Assembly (NCBI GenBank): GCA_025201845.1 | Contig: MU603932.1 | Span: 65,006 to 129,005 of the forward strand | Length of the DNA: 64,000 bases | DNA from: Martensiomyces pterosporus | Lineage: Eukaryota > Kickxellomycota > Kickxellomycetes > Kickxellales > Kickxellaceae | Direction of reading: 5' to 3' | In this document: positions 8,620 to 18,616 of the stretch, in pieces | Position numbering within the stretch: the first letter of the stretch is position 1 | How the letters are laid out: every line of letters starts with the position of its first letter | Notes under the pieces: model-generated | Told to the model about the DNA's origin: nothing | Databases searched by the model: none | What the model saw: only the letters and a program-made list of their open reading frames with translations | Made by a program: the position numbers and the translations under genes

Positions 8620-10203
8620 ATGGCGACCGCTATTTTGCGTTCCCGACTCCCAGCTGCTTCTAATCGCTCCCTGCTTAGCGCATTCACAGCAGCGACACCA
8701 CGGTGCTTCTCCACCACAGGCCCTGCCTTTACAGCAGAGAACCCCAAGGCTAATTTGGCTATCGTCGGAGGCGGAGCAGCTGGGTTCTACACAGCCGCGC
8801 GTATCTTGGCCAAGGCCAAGGACGTCAACGTGGACATATTCGAGCAGCTCCCAACGCCCCATGGACTGGTGCGGTACGGCGTCGCTCCCGACCACCCCGA
8901 AGTAAAGAACTGCATGACAAAGTTCGACGAAGTAGCCAGCGACCCCCGCGTGCGGTATTTCGGCAATGTGAAGATTGGCACTGGCGAGCTGCCCTTGGAC
9001 AAGCTCAGATCTGTATATGATGGCGTGGTGCTATCGTATGGCGCCAGCATGGATCGCAAGCTTGGAATTCCGGGCGAGGAAGGCAGGATAATTAGGCATC
9101 TGGAAGGCGATGTGGACGAGAGGCTCGGGGTGATCTCTGCGCGCCAGTTCGTCAACTGGTACAACGGCCTTCCCGAGGCCCAGGGTCTGGAGCCCGACTT
9201 GAAGTCGTACGGCAAGGTTGTCATTGTTGGACACGGAAACGTCGCTCTTGACTGCGCGCGCATTCTGCTCACTCATCCAAAGAAACTGGCCAAGACCGAT
9301 ATCACGTCGCGGGCGCTGGAGGCCCTGAGCTCTAGCCGCATCAGGCATGTGGAGATGGTTGGGCGCCGGGGCCCCCTGCAGGTGTCGTTTACCACCAAGG
9401 AGCTGCGCGAGATGACCAAGCTCCGCGATGTCCGGTTCATCTGCGACCACAACTTCGTGCAGGCGGAGTGCCAGGATGGCAGGGACTTTCTGGACAAGTC
9501 GCGGCCGCTCAAGCGCATGATGGGTTTGCTCCTGGAGAGCTCCAAGCCCTCTGGTTCGCACAATGACCTGGAGAAGAGCTTCAAGCTGAGCTTCTTGATG
9601 AGCCCTGTCGAGGTCCAATTTAACCAGCAGTGGCAGGAGGAAGGAGAGGTGCCCCAGCTCATGCGGTTCCAGAAAAATCGCCTTGAGGGGCCTCCGGAGT
9701 CGGCCAAGGCGATCCCCACGGATGAGTTTGTCGAGATCCCGTGTGCCATGGCGCTGCGTAGCATTGGATACGCGAGCACGCCGCTGGAGGGCGCGCCATT
9801 TGATAGCAAGCGTGGGGTTGTGCCTAACATTGCTGGCAGGGTGATCGACGATCAAGGCGAGGTTGTGCCTGGTCTGTACACAGCTGGATGGGTCAAGCGT
9901 GGACCTGTAGGTGTCATTGCAACCACTATGCGGGATGCTTACCACACAGCCGACGCGATTGTTGTGGATATCAGTAACGGCAACATCGCCAGCCAAAAGA
10001 CAGCGCCTACGTCGACTGCTGCTATCGATCGGGCTCTGGCTGAGTTCGGTGTTGATGAAAAGCGGGTTTCGCACGAGGACTGGAAGCGGCTGGAGGCGTT
10101 TGAGTTCCAGGTTGGAAACAACATTGGCAAACCGCGCGAGAAGATTACTCAGATCGATTCGATGCTCGACATCATCCGTGGCAAAAGAATGCTCTCGTGC
10201 TAG
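8620..10203 (+). CDS. ARH1: NADPH:adrenodoxin (ferredoxin) oxidoreductase Arh1, mitochondrial
   Basis: The ATG at 8620 is chosen because it begins a typical mitochondrial presequence (MATAILRSRLPAASNRSLL), rich in Arg, Ser and Ala with no acidic residue. The protein has 527 residues (yeast Arh1 493). The FAD dinucleotide-binding motif is LAIVGGGAAGFYTA (about residues 47-60). The family block PHGLVRYGVAPDHPEVKN follows. The NADPH-binding motif is VVIVGHGNVALDCARILL (about 200-217), and AGWVKRGPVGVIATT near the C-terminus contacts the flavin. The enzyme passes electrons from NADPH to mitochondrial ferredoxin for iron-sulfur cluster assembly, heme A synthesis and ubiquinone hydroxylation. All motifs are intact. 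Confidence 0.95.
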   Translation: MATAILRSRLPAASNRSLLSAFTAATPRCFSTTGPAFTAENPKANLAIVGGGAAGFYTAARILAKAKDVNVDIFEQLPTPHGLVRYGVAPDHPEVKNCMTKFDEVASDPRVRYFGNVKIGTGELPLDKLRSVYDGVVLSYGASMDRKLGIPGEEGRIIRHLEGDVDERLGVISARQFVNWYNGLPEAQGLEPDLKSYGKVVIVGHGNVALDCARILLTHPKKLAKTDITSRALEALSSSRIRHVEMVGRRGPLQVSFTTKELREMTKLRDVRFICDHNFVQAECQDGRDFLDKSRPLKRMMGLLLESSKPSGSHNDLEKSFKLSFLMSPVEVQFNQQWQEEGEVPQLMRFQKNRLEGPPESAKAIPTDEFVEIPCAMALRSIGYASTPLEGAPFDSKRGVVPNIAGRVIDDQGEVVPGLYTAGWVKRGPVGVIATTMRDAYHTADAIVVDISNGNIASQKTAPTSTAAIDRALAEFGVDEKRVSHEDWKRLEAFEFQVGNNIGKPREKITQIDSMLDIIRGKRMLSC

Positions 10204-10335
10204 GTGGCACTTGTTTCAAGCGCAGCCAGAGATGTAACTTTTGTTGCTGTGGGTTGCTTCATTTCCAAAGAGGGACTATACAAAGACGTTCACTAGCAAG
10301 TAATACGACAGAAACAGCTCCAGCAAAAGCGGGTG

Positions 10336-10566
10336 CTACCAAATCGAGAAGCGCTTCTTCAGTGCCGAGAACAGAGCCGGGATGATCGACTCCCGACGCC
10401 CAATGTCGCTCTGCTGCGGGGCCAGCGGGTGGAAGCTGAATGCGGACGAGCTGGCCGATGGCTTTTGCTCGGCCAGATCGAGATCGTGGACCCTGAGCAT
10501 GTGTGTGTTGTACCAGTCTTCGCGCTCAAAACCTGTCGAACAGCTCCTGCACACGAACAGCACCAT
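10336..10566 (-). CDS. Micro C2H2 zinc-finger protein
   Basis: The ATG at 10566 is the first ATG after a TATA-like element on this strand (TATTTATAAT, 10710-10701). The reading frame is open further upstream but has no ATG there. The product has 76 residues. One zinc finger lies at residues 6-27: C6-x2-C9-x12-H22-x4-H27, with an aromatic at position 13 and a hydrophobic residue at 24, as in classical fingers. A Ser/Ala-rich linker and a basic C-terminal helix (LFSALKKRFSIW) follow. One finger alone rarely binds DNA tightly, so a protein or RNA contact is as likely (inference). No named family was recognised. It is convergent with ARH1, 132 bp apart. Confidence 0.5.
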   Translation of the reverse strand: MVLFVCRSCSTGFEREDWYNTHMLRVHDLDLAEQKPSASSSAFSFHPLAPQQSDIGRRESIIPALFSALKKRFSIW

Positions 10567-11331
10567 TCTTTCTTTGTCGTCAACGCGCAAGCTTGTAGAT
10601 GTAGGATGCAGAAATGCGGTGGAAGAGGGCGAATCCAGAGGGGTGTCGGCGTTTCTTTTGAAGAGATAATGCAGTGCGTGTCGCTTGTCGCTTGTCGTCA
10701 ATTATAAATAGCCGGCTTGGGCTGAGGGATACGTGGATGTGCTTGTACTATGGAGGGAGAAGGCGAGGACAGAAAGAATGGTAGTGGTATTCTAGCATGC
10801 GCTGGACTCGTGCAGGTGAAAACGCAGACAGGATGCCAAAAGCGAGGAGACAATGTGTGCCTTTGCTGCGTGGGCAGGTCCCTCTGTGCTAAAGGAGATG
10901 GATGGATTTGAAATTGCTGCTTAAATTTCTTGTCAATTACCACTCATATCGACTCATTGTCCTATGCTGCTAGCTATCTCCTGCACCTTGTTCAGCCGCC
11001 AGTGTTTTATCATTTTACCTCCAAAGCCACCAGGAGTGCGCCTCGCTTATAAGCTGGACTATGGAGCCCCAACGAGGCATGTGTTTTCGCCCCCTTGTGC
11101 TGGGTATCCTGCATCTGCTGCAAGAGGCCCACAGTGACACCCTCTCGTTGAGCTGCTTTCAGCACATTGTCTCGCGAACAGCCAGCGTATTAGCACAGAA
11201 CTAGGAGGGAAAAGAAAACATCCACGCACGGGGGGGGGGGTAGAAAACGGCTGCTTCTTGAGAAGGGCCGGCAGAATGCTGCAAGCAAACCAATCCCGCA
11301 CTACCTGCCGGGGCGCGGGCTACCTGCCCAT
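10567..11331. other. Intergenic, no gene seen
   Basis: This holds the upstream side of the minus-strand zinc-finger gene, with a TATA-like element at 10701-10710. Beyond it, the sequence is CT-rich on the minus strand. A run of ten G lies at 11230-11239. No protein-like frame was found. Confidence 0.4.
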
Positions 11332-13425
11332 TCATTGCTCTGCCTTCTTGCCCGTGGCTTTGCGCACACTGCTGTTTTCGCCGCTGCTGCCCTCCTCGGC
11401 GGCTGATTCAAGCAGATGTGAGAATTTCTCCAGCAGTGCCTCGATCTGATCCTCATCTCTCTGTGACTGAATGAGATCTGCCTCCTGCACACTGGAAGAG
11501 CCAGCCCCAGCAGGGGCACCCTCGTCAGTGTTGGGTATCACCTGGCTATCAGCATTGCATACAGCGCCATTCAGCACGTCGGGCTCCTTGCCCTTGCCCT
11601 CAGTGCTCAGCAAAGGTTGCTCATGCGTGCTGCTATTGTCGCTCGGTGCGCCGTTTGCCTCTGCGCTCTGCCTGCCCGAAACGTCGAGAGAAATCAGCTG
11701 TGCCGACAGATCGTCCAGCTCCGAGATTGCCTGATTCGACAGCACCTCCTTAGGGGCGTCGCGGCCACGCTGAAAGGCATCGTACAAGACGCTGCCACTG
11801 GACGACTCCTGGTCAATGTGTTTTTGCGTATAAATCCTCAGCAATCGGATAATATCCACGCACTCCTTGGCCACCGCAACCGCCCTCTTCCTACGCTCAC
11901 GTGCCTGCGCCAGCACGCTGCCCAGGGACTCTGGACTCACTCGCTCGACCTCCCTTGTATTGCGAATCTGGCTGCGCAAGAGCCTCAGCCGCGAGCGCAC
12001 CATCGTCATCGCCGACACCATTCCCTGGCCAACGCGCGGATCAGCGCCTCCCTCCAGCAGCGGAATGACGACGTCGGAACGCGCACCCGTGGCCGCGATA
12101 GTCAGTGGTGTGTTGCCCACGTTGTCTGTGGCATTCACGTCGGCACCCATATGAATCAGGAGGCGTGCTCCAGCGACGTTCCCGCAAGAGCAGGCTACAT
12201 GAAGGGGCGTGCGGCCGACAGAGTCCCTGATGTCGACCGAAGTGCCCGATCGGATCATTTGAAGAATTGCATCGACATCGCCTTGGCCCATCCCGCTCAC
12301 CGTCTTGTGGGTCGCCGACTCGTCGGACAAGTGTCTGGCGTAAGCAGCGGCCAATCGGTTGCTTCTGCCTGGCCCCACTCTGCTTGGAACGGCGCTCACA
12401 CGTCTGTGCCCGCTAGTTCGGATTGGAGTAGGGCCACAGCTGTGTGACTTGCTCACACCGCCAGCGGCAGTGCGTCTTTCCATCGCACGGCGCTGCATAC
12501 GTGACACGAGCTCGTAGGTATCGCGGGTCAGCTGGTCAGCCTCGCCCGCGACATCATCTGGATCGGAGACCCACTGCCCATCATCGCCATCCTGGACCCG
12601 GTCTTCGTCTAGCACCACAATGCTGCCTTGCTCAAGGGCGATCGCCTGTTGCTGCTGCACCACCTCCAGTGCCTGGCGACTAACCTCTTGCGCCTGGCGC
12701 CGTATATTCGCCGAAATTCGCTGAATCTCCGACTGCACCGCCGACAGATTTGGCGCTCCGGCAAAGAGCGACTGCCCAGCTGTTGACCGGCGAACAATCT
12801 GCTGGAGTACGCGCAGTTGAGTTTGCCGCTGCTGCAGATGCTGGCGGGCCTCTTCTCCGCGAGAGTGAGCGAATACCTGCTGCTGGTGATTGTGCTGGCG
12901 GGTAGCCTCCACTGCCTGTTGCACCTGGGCCGCCTGCTGCGACGCCAGATATCTTTGCTGGTGCACGCGCTGTCGGGTCTCCAGATTCTGCCTGGTGATG
13001 CGCTGCAGCATCAGGCTAGCGGCGCCTCCGCCCTGCGCCAAGCTGTGGATGCTGTGGATGTTCTGGTGCATGCCCGCAATGCTCCCGTGGACGCCTCCAG
13101 GACGGTGGTAGTGGAAGATTCCGTGGGCATCAGGCAGAAACGACTGCACGGGAGCCTGGATCTGCGACAGGGCCATGCCAACCGGTGAGTACGAGATTAT
13201 AGTCTGCTGGCGAGACGGCGACTCTGCGCCCGACGCGATCGCAAAGCAGCTGCTGCTCGCACCACCGGCTGCATCGCTGGCTGTCTCGGTGTACGTAGCC
13301 TCAGCGGTTACCGCGCTTGTCGAGGCGTCGTGCACCACGCTGGCAGCAAGGCTAGTGGCAGCAACTCCCGCCTGCGTCGTGGGTGTGGTGCCAGTCGCTT
13401 GCTCAAACTCATCGTCGATTTCCAT
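11332..13425 (-). CDS. Ankyrin-repeat protein with Gln-rich region
   Basis: A single exon of 697 residues. Residues about 150-275 are very rich in Gln, Ala, Arg and His with heptad-like spacing, probably a long coiled coil. Ankyrin repeats lie at about 385-460. Two are clear (DSVGRTPLHVACSCGNVAGARLL and DNVGNTPLTIAATGARSDVV, each cut here to its core). A degenerate first half-repeat lies before them and a basic capping helix (MVRSRLRLLRSQIRN) after. The layout of repeats plus an SRLRLL cap resembles the ankyrin block of ANKRD54-like proteins, but the flanks do not match. The C-terminal part is acidic and disordered. The function is unknown; a protein-binding scaffold is the safest reading. 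Confidence 0.8.
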   Translation of the reverse strand: MEIDDEFEQATGTTPTTQAGVAATSLAASVVHDASTSAVTAEATYTETASDAAGGASSSCFAIASGAESPSRQQTIISYSPVGMALSQIQAPVQSFLPDAHGIFHYHRPGGVHGSIAGMHQNIHSIHSLAQGGGAASLMLQRITRQNLETRQRVHQQRYLASQQAAQVQQAVEATRQHNHQQQVFAHSRGEEARQHLQQRQTQLRVLQQIVRRSTAGQSLFAGAPNLSAVQSEIQRISANIRRQAQEVSRQALEVVQQQQAIALEQGSIVVLDEDRVQDGDDGQWVSDPDDVAGEADQLTRDTYELVSRMQRRAMERRTAAGGVSKSHSCGPTPIRTSGHRRVSAVPSRVGPGRSNRLAAAYARHLSDESATHKTVSGMGQGDVDAILQMIRSGTSVDIRDSVGRTPLHVACSCGNVAGARLLIHMGADVNATDNVGNTPLTIAATGARSDVVIPLLEGGADPRVGQGMVSAMTMVRSRLRLLRSQIRNTREVERVSPESLGSVLAQARERRKRAVAVAKECVDIIRLLRIYTQKHIDQESSSGSVLYDAFQRGRDAPKEVLSNQAISELDDLSAQLISLDVSGRQSAEANGAPSDNSSTHEQPLLSTEGKGKEPDVLNGAVCNADSQVIPNTDEGAPAGAGSSSVQEADLIQSQRDEDQIEALLEKFSHLLESAAEEGSSGENSSVRKATGKKAEQ

Positions 13426-14265
13426 GCTATTAGCCCTTTAATGCAAGCGAATGAGTGCTGGAGGGGAAGAATAAATTAGCGGCCTTCAGCTGAGGCGAGC
13501 GTCAAGATTGGGTGGGGGTAGGTACTCGAATTTACAAAATAGGCAAGCCAGAGCAAATAGGAAAAGAAATGCAGAAGCACTAGCAGTAGCAACGGCAGCG
13601 GCAGCAGGAGTAGCTGCAGGACGCTACGCTGTGTAGATGGTCTCGCCTTGCTCATCAAGAGCCTCTCTCCGCGCTCCAAAGCTCGCGAAGCTGCTCACGT
13701 CACACGCACATGCTGTTTACGCTTGCGCCAGCGAGAAAGAAAAGCGAGGGGCGATGCGCAGTGGTATGCGCCTCTATCGATAGCTACTGCTAGCCTTGCC
13801 CAGAACGTGGGGCCTGCTGGCGATATCCTGGGATTTACCCAGGTGCCTCAATCGATAAAAGACGTGCAAGGTTCGGCATTGCCACCAGCACTGCCTTTGC
13901 TGCTTGGCTTGCAGCGCACAGACCACCCCACTGCCGCCACCACAAACTCAGCCAGGGGCCAAGGGGGAGGCAGAGGCAAAGTAGCAGGCCCTGGGTGGGG
14001 GACAGTAGTAGCGGCTAGCGCTTCATCTCCCGTGTGCGTGTGCCATTCCACCGTGCCAAAACCAGAAAAAAAAAATAGCCAGCGGATCTGTTTTGGTGTA
14101 TATTTCCGACATGCTTTCCTGCTTGGCGGGCCCAGAAGCAGAGATCAGGCCACGGCTTGATGTTCTCCGCCCAGCCGCGTCTTCCTTCGTTTCTCCCTGA
14201 TACTCGCAGACAAAATTTTCCACGCCCACATACACTCGCCTTCACTCTTTTGCTTAGTAGACAGG
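13426..14265. other. Divergent intergenic region, no gene seen
   Basis: This lies between the ankyrin gene (minus) and the small zinc-finger gene (plus). Near 13560-13630 it is purine-rich with CAG/AGC-like triplets. A CT-rich stretch lies at about 14170-14260, before the ATG at 14266. The short open frames inside do not look like protein. Confidence 0.4.
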
Positions 14266-14511
14266 ATGGTTAGGAAAAGACCGGCAGCGCTGCCAAAGCT
14301 CGTTATCCCAGTGAACACGTTTGAGCTCGAGAGCCAGCAGCGGATTTGGATACCCAACCCCGAGACCGCCAAGCTCTCGTCGGCGTTCACAGCATCATCT
14401 ACATCGGCCAGCCCGCAGTCGTCCGCTGGCTCATCGATATACTGCAGCCAGTGCCAGAAGTTCTACGACAACCCGACGACCTACTACAGACACATCAACA
14501 CTTGCGTCTAG
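14266..14511 (+). CDS. Micro C2HC zinc-finger protein
   Basis: The product has 81 residues from the first ATG after a CT-rich leader. Residues 1-30 are basic and hydrophobic (MVRKRPAALPKLVIPVNTFE), followed by a Ser/Thr/Ala linker. A single zinc finger closes the protein: C60-x2-C63-x12-H76-x3-C80, one residue from the C-terminus. The KFYDNPTTYYRHINTC segment has the spacing of a C2H2-type finger whose last His is replaced by Cys. I see no second exon that would extend it. No family was recognised. Together with the gene at 10336-10566 it makes two single-finger micro-proteins within 4 kb. Confidence 0.5.
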   Translation: MVRKRPAALPKLVIPVNTFELESQQRIWIPNPETAKLSSAFTASSTSASPQSSAGSSIYCSQCQKFYDNPTTYYRHINTCV

Positions 14512-14973
14512 CGCTCGCAAAACTCACAAACCCCGCAAATCACTCCAAGTACACTTATTTCGCACAGCATCCATATTACAGCACCTTTTCTGCAACAGAC
14601 ATTTGCCCTTCCACTTGTACGCCATTATCTTCAGAAAGCGCACCCTTTCTGCTGCTTTATTAACACTGAGCTCCAGTTCCCACACTCTTTTGCAAAAGCA
14701 CTGCTGCCGCTTTTCGTTCACACCGGGGCATTTTGCGATCTGCATGCTGTGCACACTCAGCCGGGGAAAGGGGGCGGGAGTGCGCGCGAGTGCCACACAT
14801 CTTGGCGCCGTACAAATGCGAGTGCTGTAGCCACAGCGCTCGAGACCACTCCAAAGACACCAGAGCAGCCCAGCGATACGAACAGGTTGGTGGCATCTTG
14901 TATATTGAGCCAAATATGCAGCATGCTATTTCCCCAACGTCAGGCCACGAACGTGCGGCATTGCAGAAAATGG
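14512..14973. other. Convergent intergenic region, no gene seen
   Basis: This contains the 3' ends of the C2HC finger gene (plus) and the XRN-like gene (minus). The short open frames here have no protein-like character. Confidence 0.4.
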
Positions 14974-17343
14974 CTATAGCCATATCCGAACTGATGCAAT
15001 ATCCTCTGGCCGGCTCGCCATCTGGTCGCGCACTTGCTGCCTCGCGTCCTCCGATCGCTTGCTGTCAAACAACAGGCTGGCCAGCTCATGCTCCTCATTA
15101 TCCAGCAGCGCCCACGAATCTCTCGGCAGCACGCTCAGCATATGCTCTCTGGGAAGCGGCGGCTGATTCTGGGACACCGGCACAAACCCCCACTTATCGC
15201 CACAGGGCTCCAAAAGCGCCAGCAGATCCGACGCCAGGGGTGCCACGCCCGATTGCGCAGACTCGATATCGTCGGGCCACGCAAACTCCCAGCTGCTCAC
15301 CTGGCCGCTAAAGTAGTACTGCGCGGTCCATCCCAGCGCATTCGCGTAGTTTGTGCAAAGTCGGCCTACGAAGCCACTGCCTCTTTCTCCATAGTGCCGA
15401 CGGTAAAAGCCTGATTTCCAGTCGGATAGCTCGGCATCGCGCTTGTGCTCGGTGCGCGCATCGGCATAGAGAACGTCCCAGTCGTCGTCGTTCACCAGAG
15501 ATGCTGCAGCGAATGTTGCTGCGGTTAAGCTGTGCTGCGGAGTTGATTGTGGCGTCTTTCTGGACACGGTGACTATCCATGTTGGCGGGCAGTAGTCCAG
15601 GTCGCCCGTGACTATCATTGCCTCAACTGCTGCTGCTTCTATCGCTGCTTCTGGTGCCATCTGCCCACCCTCGAGCTGCTCCCCACTCTGCTTATTCGCA
15701 GTGACTCTCTCGCGCTGGTCCCTCCACTGCGCATATGCACTTTCAAATCCAGCATCTGAGGGTTTCAGAGCAGCGCACTCCAGACCAAGTGAGCGCGCCA
15801 AAGACTGCAGCCACTTGATTCTGGCTGTGCTAACATACCCAACCACTTCAACCGCACCAGGGGGTTTGCTCCTTTTCGCCAGACCAGCCAGCAGTTTGAA
15901 CGACGGCACCAGCACCGGCGAGATCAGCGGCAAGCCATTGAGTGTCAGCGTAGGAGCGCTGTATTTGCTCTGGAGCGGCTCGTATACTGGGAATGGCTCA
16001 GCGATCGGCGCAGCCCCATCCAAAAGACCAACCTCCCTTGTCTCGCCATCATCTGCCCACCCCAAATCAGAAACAGCGCCTGTCCATACATAAGGCACTC
16101 TCTTCCCGCTCTGAGTGATACAGCGTGCAGAGCCTTTGCGCGCTCTCCTTTCACTGCGCGACAGCCCGCCGCCCTTCCCTTTCTTTCGCTTGCTCTTTCG
16201 CCCACTGTCCAGCTGGGCTCCAATATCACCGTCCTCCAGAGCATCAATGGAGGACGTTAGCGTGAATCCCGAGTCGCCCAGCTCAACTCGCTGCGTCTCC
16301 CATGCCATCCGGCGCGCCCTAAGTGCTGTCAGCTGCGACCCAAGCGTCGTGACGCCAATGTGCTTTTTAAACATCCGCTGTTCGCCAACCACCTCGAGCC
16401 ACCCAAGCAACTGCCTGAGCGCTCTTGGGTTGATCCTGCCCTGATCGTGCAGCGGCCGCATTTCGGGTGGCAGGTCGGCGTACATGGCCCACAGGTGGCT
16501 GATGAACGCGGCATCCATGGGTGCTGGGAGGTATGCTACAGGCGGCAAGAAGTCGTTCCCTGCAAAGAACGTCATGAAAACCAGGTCATCGACAAGTTGC
16601 TTGTCTGCCTTAATAGACGAGGGGCCGGCGTTGCTACTGGTCTTCGGGGCATACCGTTTTACAAGCTCGCTCCCCAACTTGTCTATATCCACCACCGCAT
16701 AGGAACTAACACCGCTCCGCTGCCGCTCACTGACCATTGTGATGTTGCGCACATGCGTGGCCAGCGACAGCAGCACAGTATCAGCGTCATTCGACCACAC
16801 ACAATGGCTGTCCCCCATGCTGCTGCTCTCCTGCGTCCTCAAGTACTCCATGATCTTCTGCTCTCCCTCGCCGGGGTCCCTTGACCCCGAAAAGACCACC
16901 CGCAAATCCCTCCACCTTGCATCCACTTTTCGTTTCTGTGTAATGTACTCCTCCAGGTGCCTTTCTACCTTGCGCATCCACTTTGTGCCGGGTGTGATCG
17001 CGTACGAGTTGAACGACGAGTGCTGCTGGCCTCGCTGATCCATCAAATTGCGCACGTCCACTGCTTTGGCCCGGCGCTCTCTCTGCAGCCTTTCCTTCAT
17101 CCTCGGCGGCACGCCATCTATTGCCAGGTAGACTAGCCGTTTGGGCTTGACTAGGGCGATCAGCTCGTCTACTGTGGATGATATACTGGCAACGTCTCCG
17201 TTGCTGGCGCTGGCATCTCGGTGGAGCGTGCTGTTGAGGTCGATGAAGAGTGTGTGGAAGCGCCCGGTGTCGATCTGGGTCGCTGTCCGGCAGGCCGAGG
17301 GAAACTCCTGGTGGAGCCACCGCAGAAACCCCGGCACGCCCAT
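14974..17343 (-). CDS. Short XRN-family 5'-3' exoribonuclease
   Basis: A single exon of 789 residues, shorter than Xrn1 (about 1500) or Rat1/Xrn2 (about 1000). It opens with MGVPGFLRWL, the conserved start of the family. The acidic metal-binding residues are all present: D35 (LFIDLN), D76 (LAIDGVPPRMK), E159 and E161 (DPGEGEQKIM), D186 and D188 (SNDADTVLL), and D264 (FAGNDFLPP). A basic RERRAK stretch follows D76. It should therefore degrade 5'-monophosphate RNA. Several canonical positions differ, such as SNDADTVLL where Xrn1/2 have a GLDAD-type motif. The C-terminal half lacks the Xrn1 PAZ/KOW/SH3 domains. A basic KSKRKKGKGGG-type patch near residue 370 could be a nuclear signal. It is likely a third, divergent XRN clade member rather than Xrn1 or Rat1. 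Confidence 0.85.
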   Translation of the reverse strand: MGVPGFLRWLHQEFPSACRTATQIDTGRFHTLFIDLNSTLHRDASASNGDVASISSTVDELIALVKPKRLVYLAIDGVPPRMKERLQRERRAKAVDVRNLMDQRGQQHSSFNSYAITPGTKWMRKVERHLEEYITQKRKVDARWRDLRVVFSGSRDPGEGEQKIMEYLRTQESSSMGDSHCVWSNDADTVLLSLATHVRNITMVSERQRSGVSSYAVVDIDKLGSELVKRYAPKTSSNAGPSSIKADKQLVDDLVFMTFFAGNDFLPPVAYLPAPMDAAFISHLWAMYADLPPEMRPLHDQGRINPRALRQLLGWLEVVGEQRMFKKHIGVTTLGSQLTALRARRMAWETQRVELGDSGFTLTSSIDALEDGDIGAQLDSGRKSKRKKGKGGGLSRSERRARKGSARCITQSGKRVPYVWTGAVSDLGWADDGETREVGLLDGAAPIAEPFPVYEPLQSKYSAPTLTLNGLPLISPVLVPSFKLLAGLAKRSKPPGAVEVVGYVSTARIKWLQSLARSLGLECAALKPSDAGFESAYAQWRDQRERVTANKQSGEQLEGGQMAPEAAIEAAAVEAMIVTGDLDYCPPTWIVTVSRKTPQSTPQHSLTAATFAAASLVNDDDWDVLYADARTEHKRDAELSDWKSGFYRRHYGERGSGFVGRLCTNYANALGWTAQYYFSGQVSSWEFAWPDDIESAQSGVAPLASDLLALLEPCGDKWGFVPVSQNQPPLPREHMLSVLPRDSWALLDNEEHELASLLFDSKRSEDARQQVRDQMASRPEDIASVRIWL

Positions 17344-17578
17344 GGATATCTACCTGCTCCTGCGCTTTTCAATTGGGTGCACAGGCTGGTGCGAAATTTC
17401 GAAGCAAGGCGCCCAATGTGCCCAAATGCTAGTTGAAACGCCAAAAGTGGATAGAAGGAGGGCAGGCGTAGCTGTGTAAATTGAGGAGCTGAGAGTGGAA
17501 CCAAGAAGTATAGATGAAAAATTATTTCTGCTGGCTGTAGATTTGCCAGCCATTTCTTTGCTGCGATCAAACGCGATT

Positions 17579-18292
17579 TTACAGCCGATCTTTTCTGGCA
17601 ATGACATACCAGTTGTCTTTATCGTAGCCCTGCTCGAGTATCGTGCACCTATCCAGGCCCTCAAACAGCGCGGGCAGCTCGCCTTCACGGAACAAATGGT
17701 AATAGCGGTGGTACACCTTGTCCTCTCTTTCCTCTTCCTCGTCTCCCTTCCCCTGCTTGCGTGATTTCGGCACCACCCATGGAACCAGCACATCCTGCAT
17801 ATTGGGATCGAACTTCCGGCGTCCATTCTGCTCCAGCGCCCACGCAAACACCAGCACCGTGCCGCCGGGCCTAATGATCCTCAGGAGCTCCTTCGCTGCC
17901 TGCAGCCGCCGCTCGGGCGACGAGAAGTGGTGGATGACGGCGATGGAGATTGCAAAGTCAAACGCGCTGTCTCTGTATGGCAGGTCAAGCCCGTCGCTGA
18001 CCATGCACTCGAACTTGCGCTGCTGGCAAATGTCCACCAAGGATTCGCTGCGGTCGGTGCCCATCATGAATACGTCGCCTGTGCGCACGCCCAGGTACTT
18101 GCCGTTGCCACACCCCACATCGGCGCCGATGCTGCCACTGGGCAGGCCCTTGAGATAGCGCTCAATTACGGGCCATGGCTTGAACCGCGTGTCGCTGAAA
18201 TGCGAGGCGATCTCGTTGTATACGGAGTGGACGTACTGCTCTTCCTTGTCGGCCTCGCCCAACTGCAGAGTATCTGGAACGGGGTCCTTCAT
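17579..18292 (-). CDS. TRM9: tRNA wobble-uridine methyltransferase Trm9
   Basis: The ATG at 18292 gives 237 residues. The upstream in-frame ATG at 18445 adds 51 residues without family likeness. The class I methyltransferase fold is clear: YVHSVYNEIASHFSDTRFKPW at the start, motif I GADVGCGNGKYL (about residues 44-55), GTDRS at the acidic loop, IAVIHHFSSPERR, and RIIRPGGTVLVFAWALEQ (post-motif). Trm9 with Trm112 makes the last methyl group of mcm5U and mcm5s2U at the wobble position of tRNAs for Arg and Glu. The C-terminal DNWYVI segment matches the family end. It is head to tail with the XRN-like gene and diverges from RQC2 over 324 bp. Confidence 0.93.
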   Translation of the reverse strand: MKDPVPDTLQLGEADKEEQYVHSVYNEIASHFSDTRFKPWPVIERYLKGLPSGSIGADVGCGNGKYLGVRTGDVFMMGTDRSESLVDICQQRKFECMVSDGLDLPYRDSAFDFAISIAVIHHFSSPERRLQAAKELLRIIRPGGTVLVFAWALEQNGRRKFDPNMQDVLVPWVVPKSRKQGKGDEEEEREDKVYHRYYHLFREGELPALFEGLDRCTILEQGYDKDNWYVIARKDRL

Positions 18293-18616
18293 GTTGTGTC
18301 CTTTTCTGTTCGCAGTGAGGCTGAAAAGACAGTGAATGATAAGCTGGTGTTGGCGGTGTGTGTGCGCTTCTAGATCAGGCGTGGTCTGCAGCACCCCTGA
18401 AGCGATATCCCTCTCAAAATAAAAGCACTGATCGACAGGAATCAAGAACTAAGGGCAAGCCGCTGCTCACGTGAACAGCCCTATGGAATAACCTAGCAGC
18501 AGGTGCCGCAGTTCGCGGCCTGCACGTTTTGTGCTTTTAAAGTCGGCCTTCTGCTCTATTTCTTCCTCTTTCTGGCCACATTCAGATCCGCTCCCTCCTA
18601 GACCACAAAAGAAGCG
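18293..18616. promoter_or_regulatory. Divergent promoter region TRM9 / RQC2
   Basis: 324 bp lie between the two start codons, so both promoters are here. A CT-rich tract at about 18547-18600 precedes RQC2. No sharp TATA box was seen. Confidence 0.45.

Noticed and set aside
9031..10074. 347-codon open frame opposite ARH1
   Set aside because: It is antisense to the FAD/NADPH domain of a certain gene.
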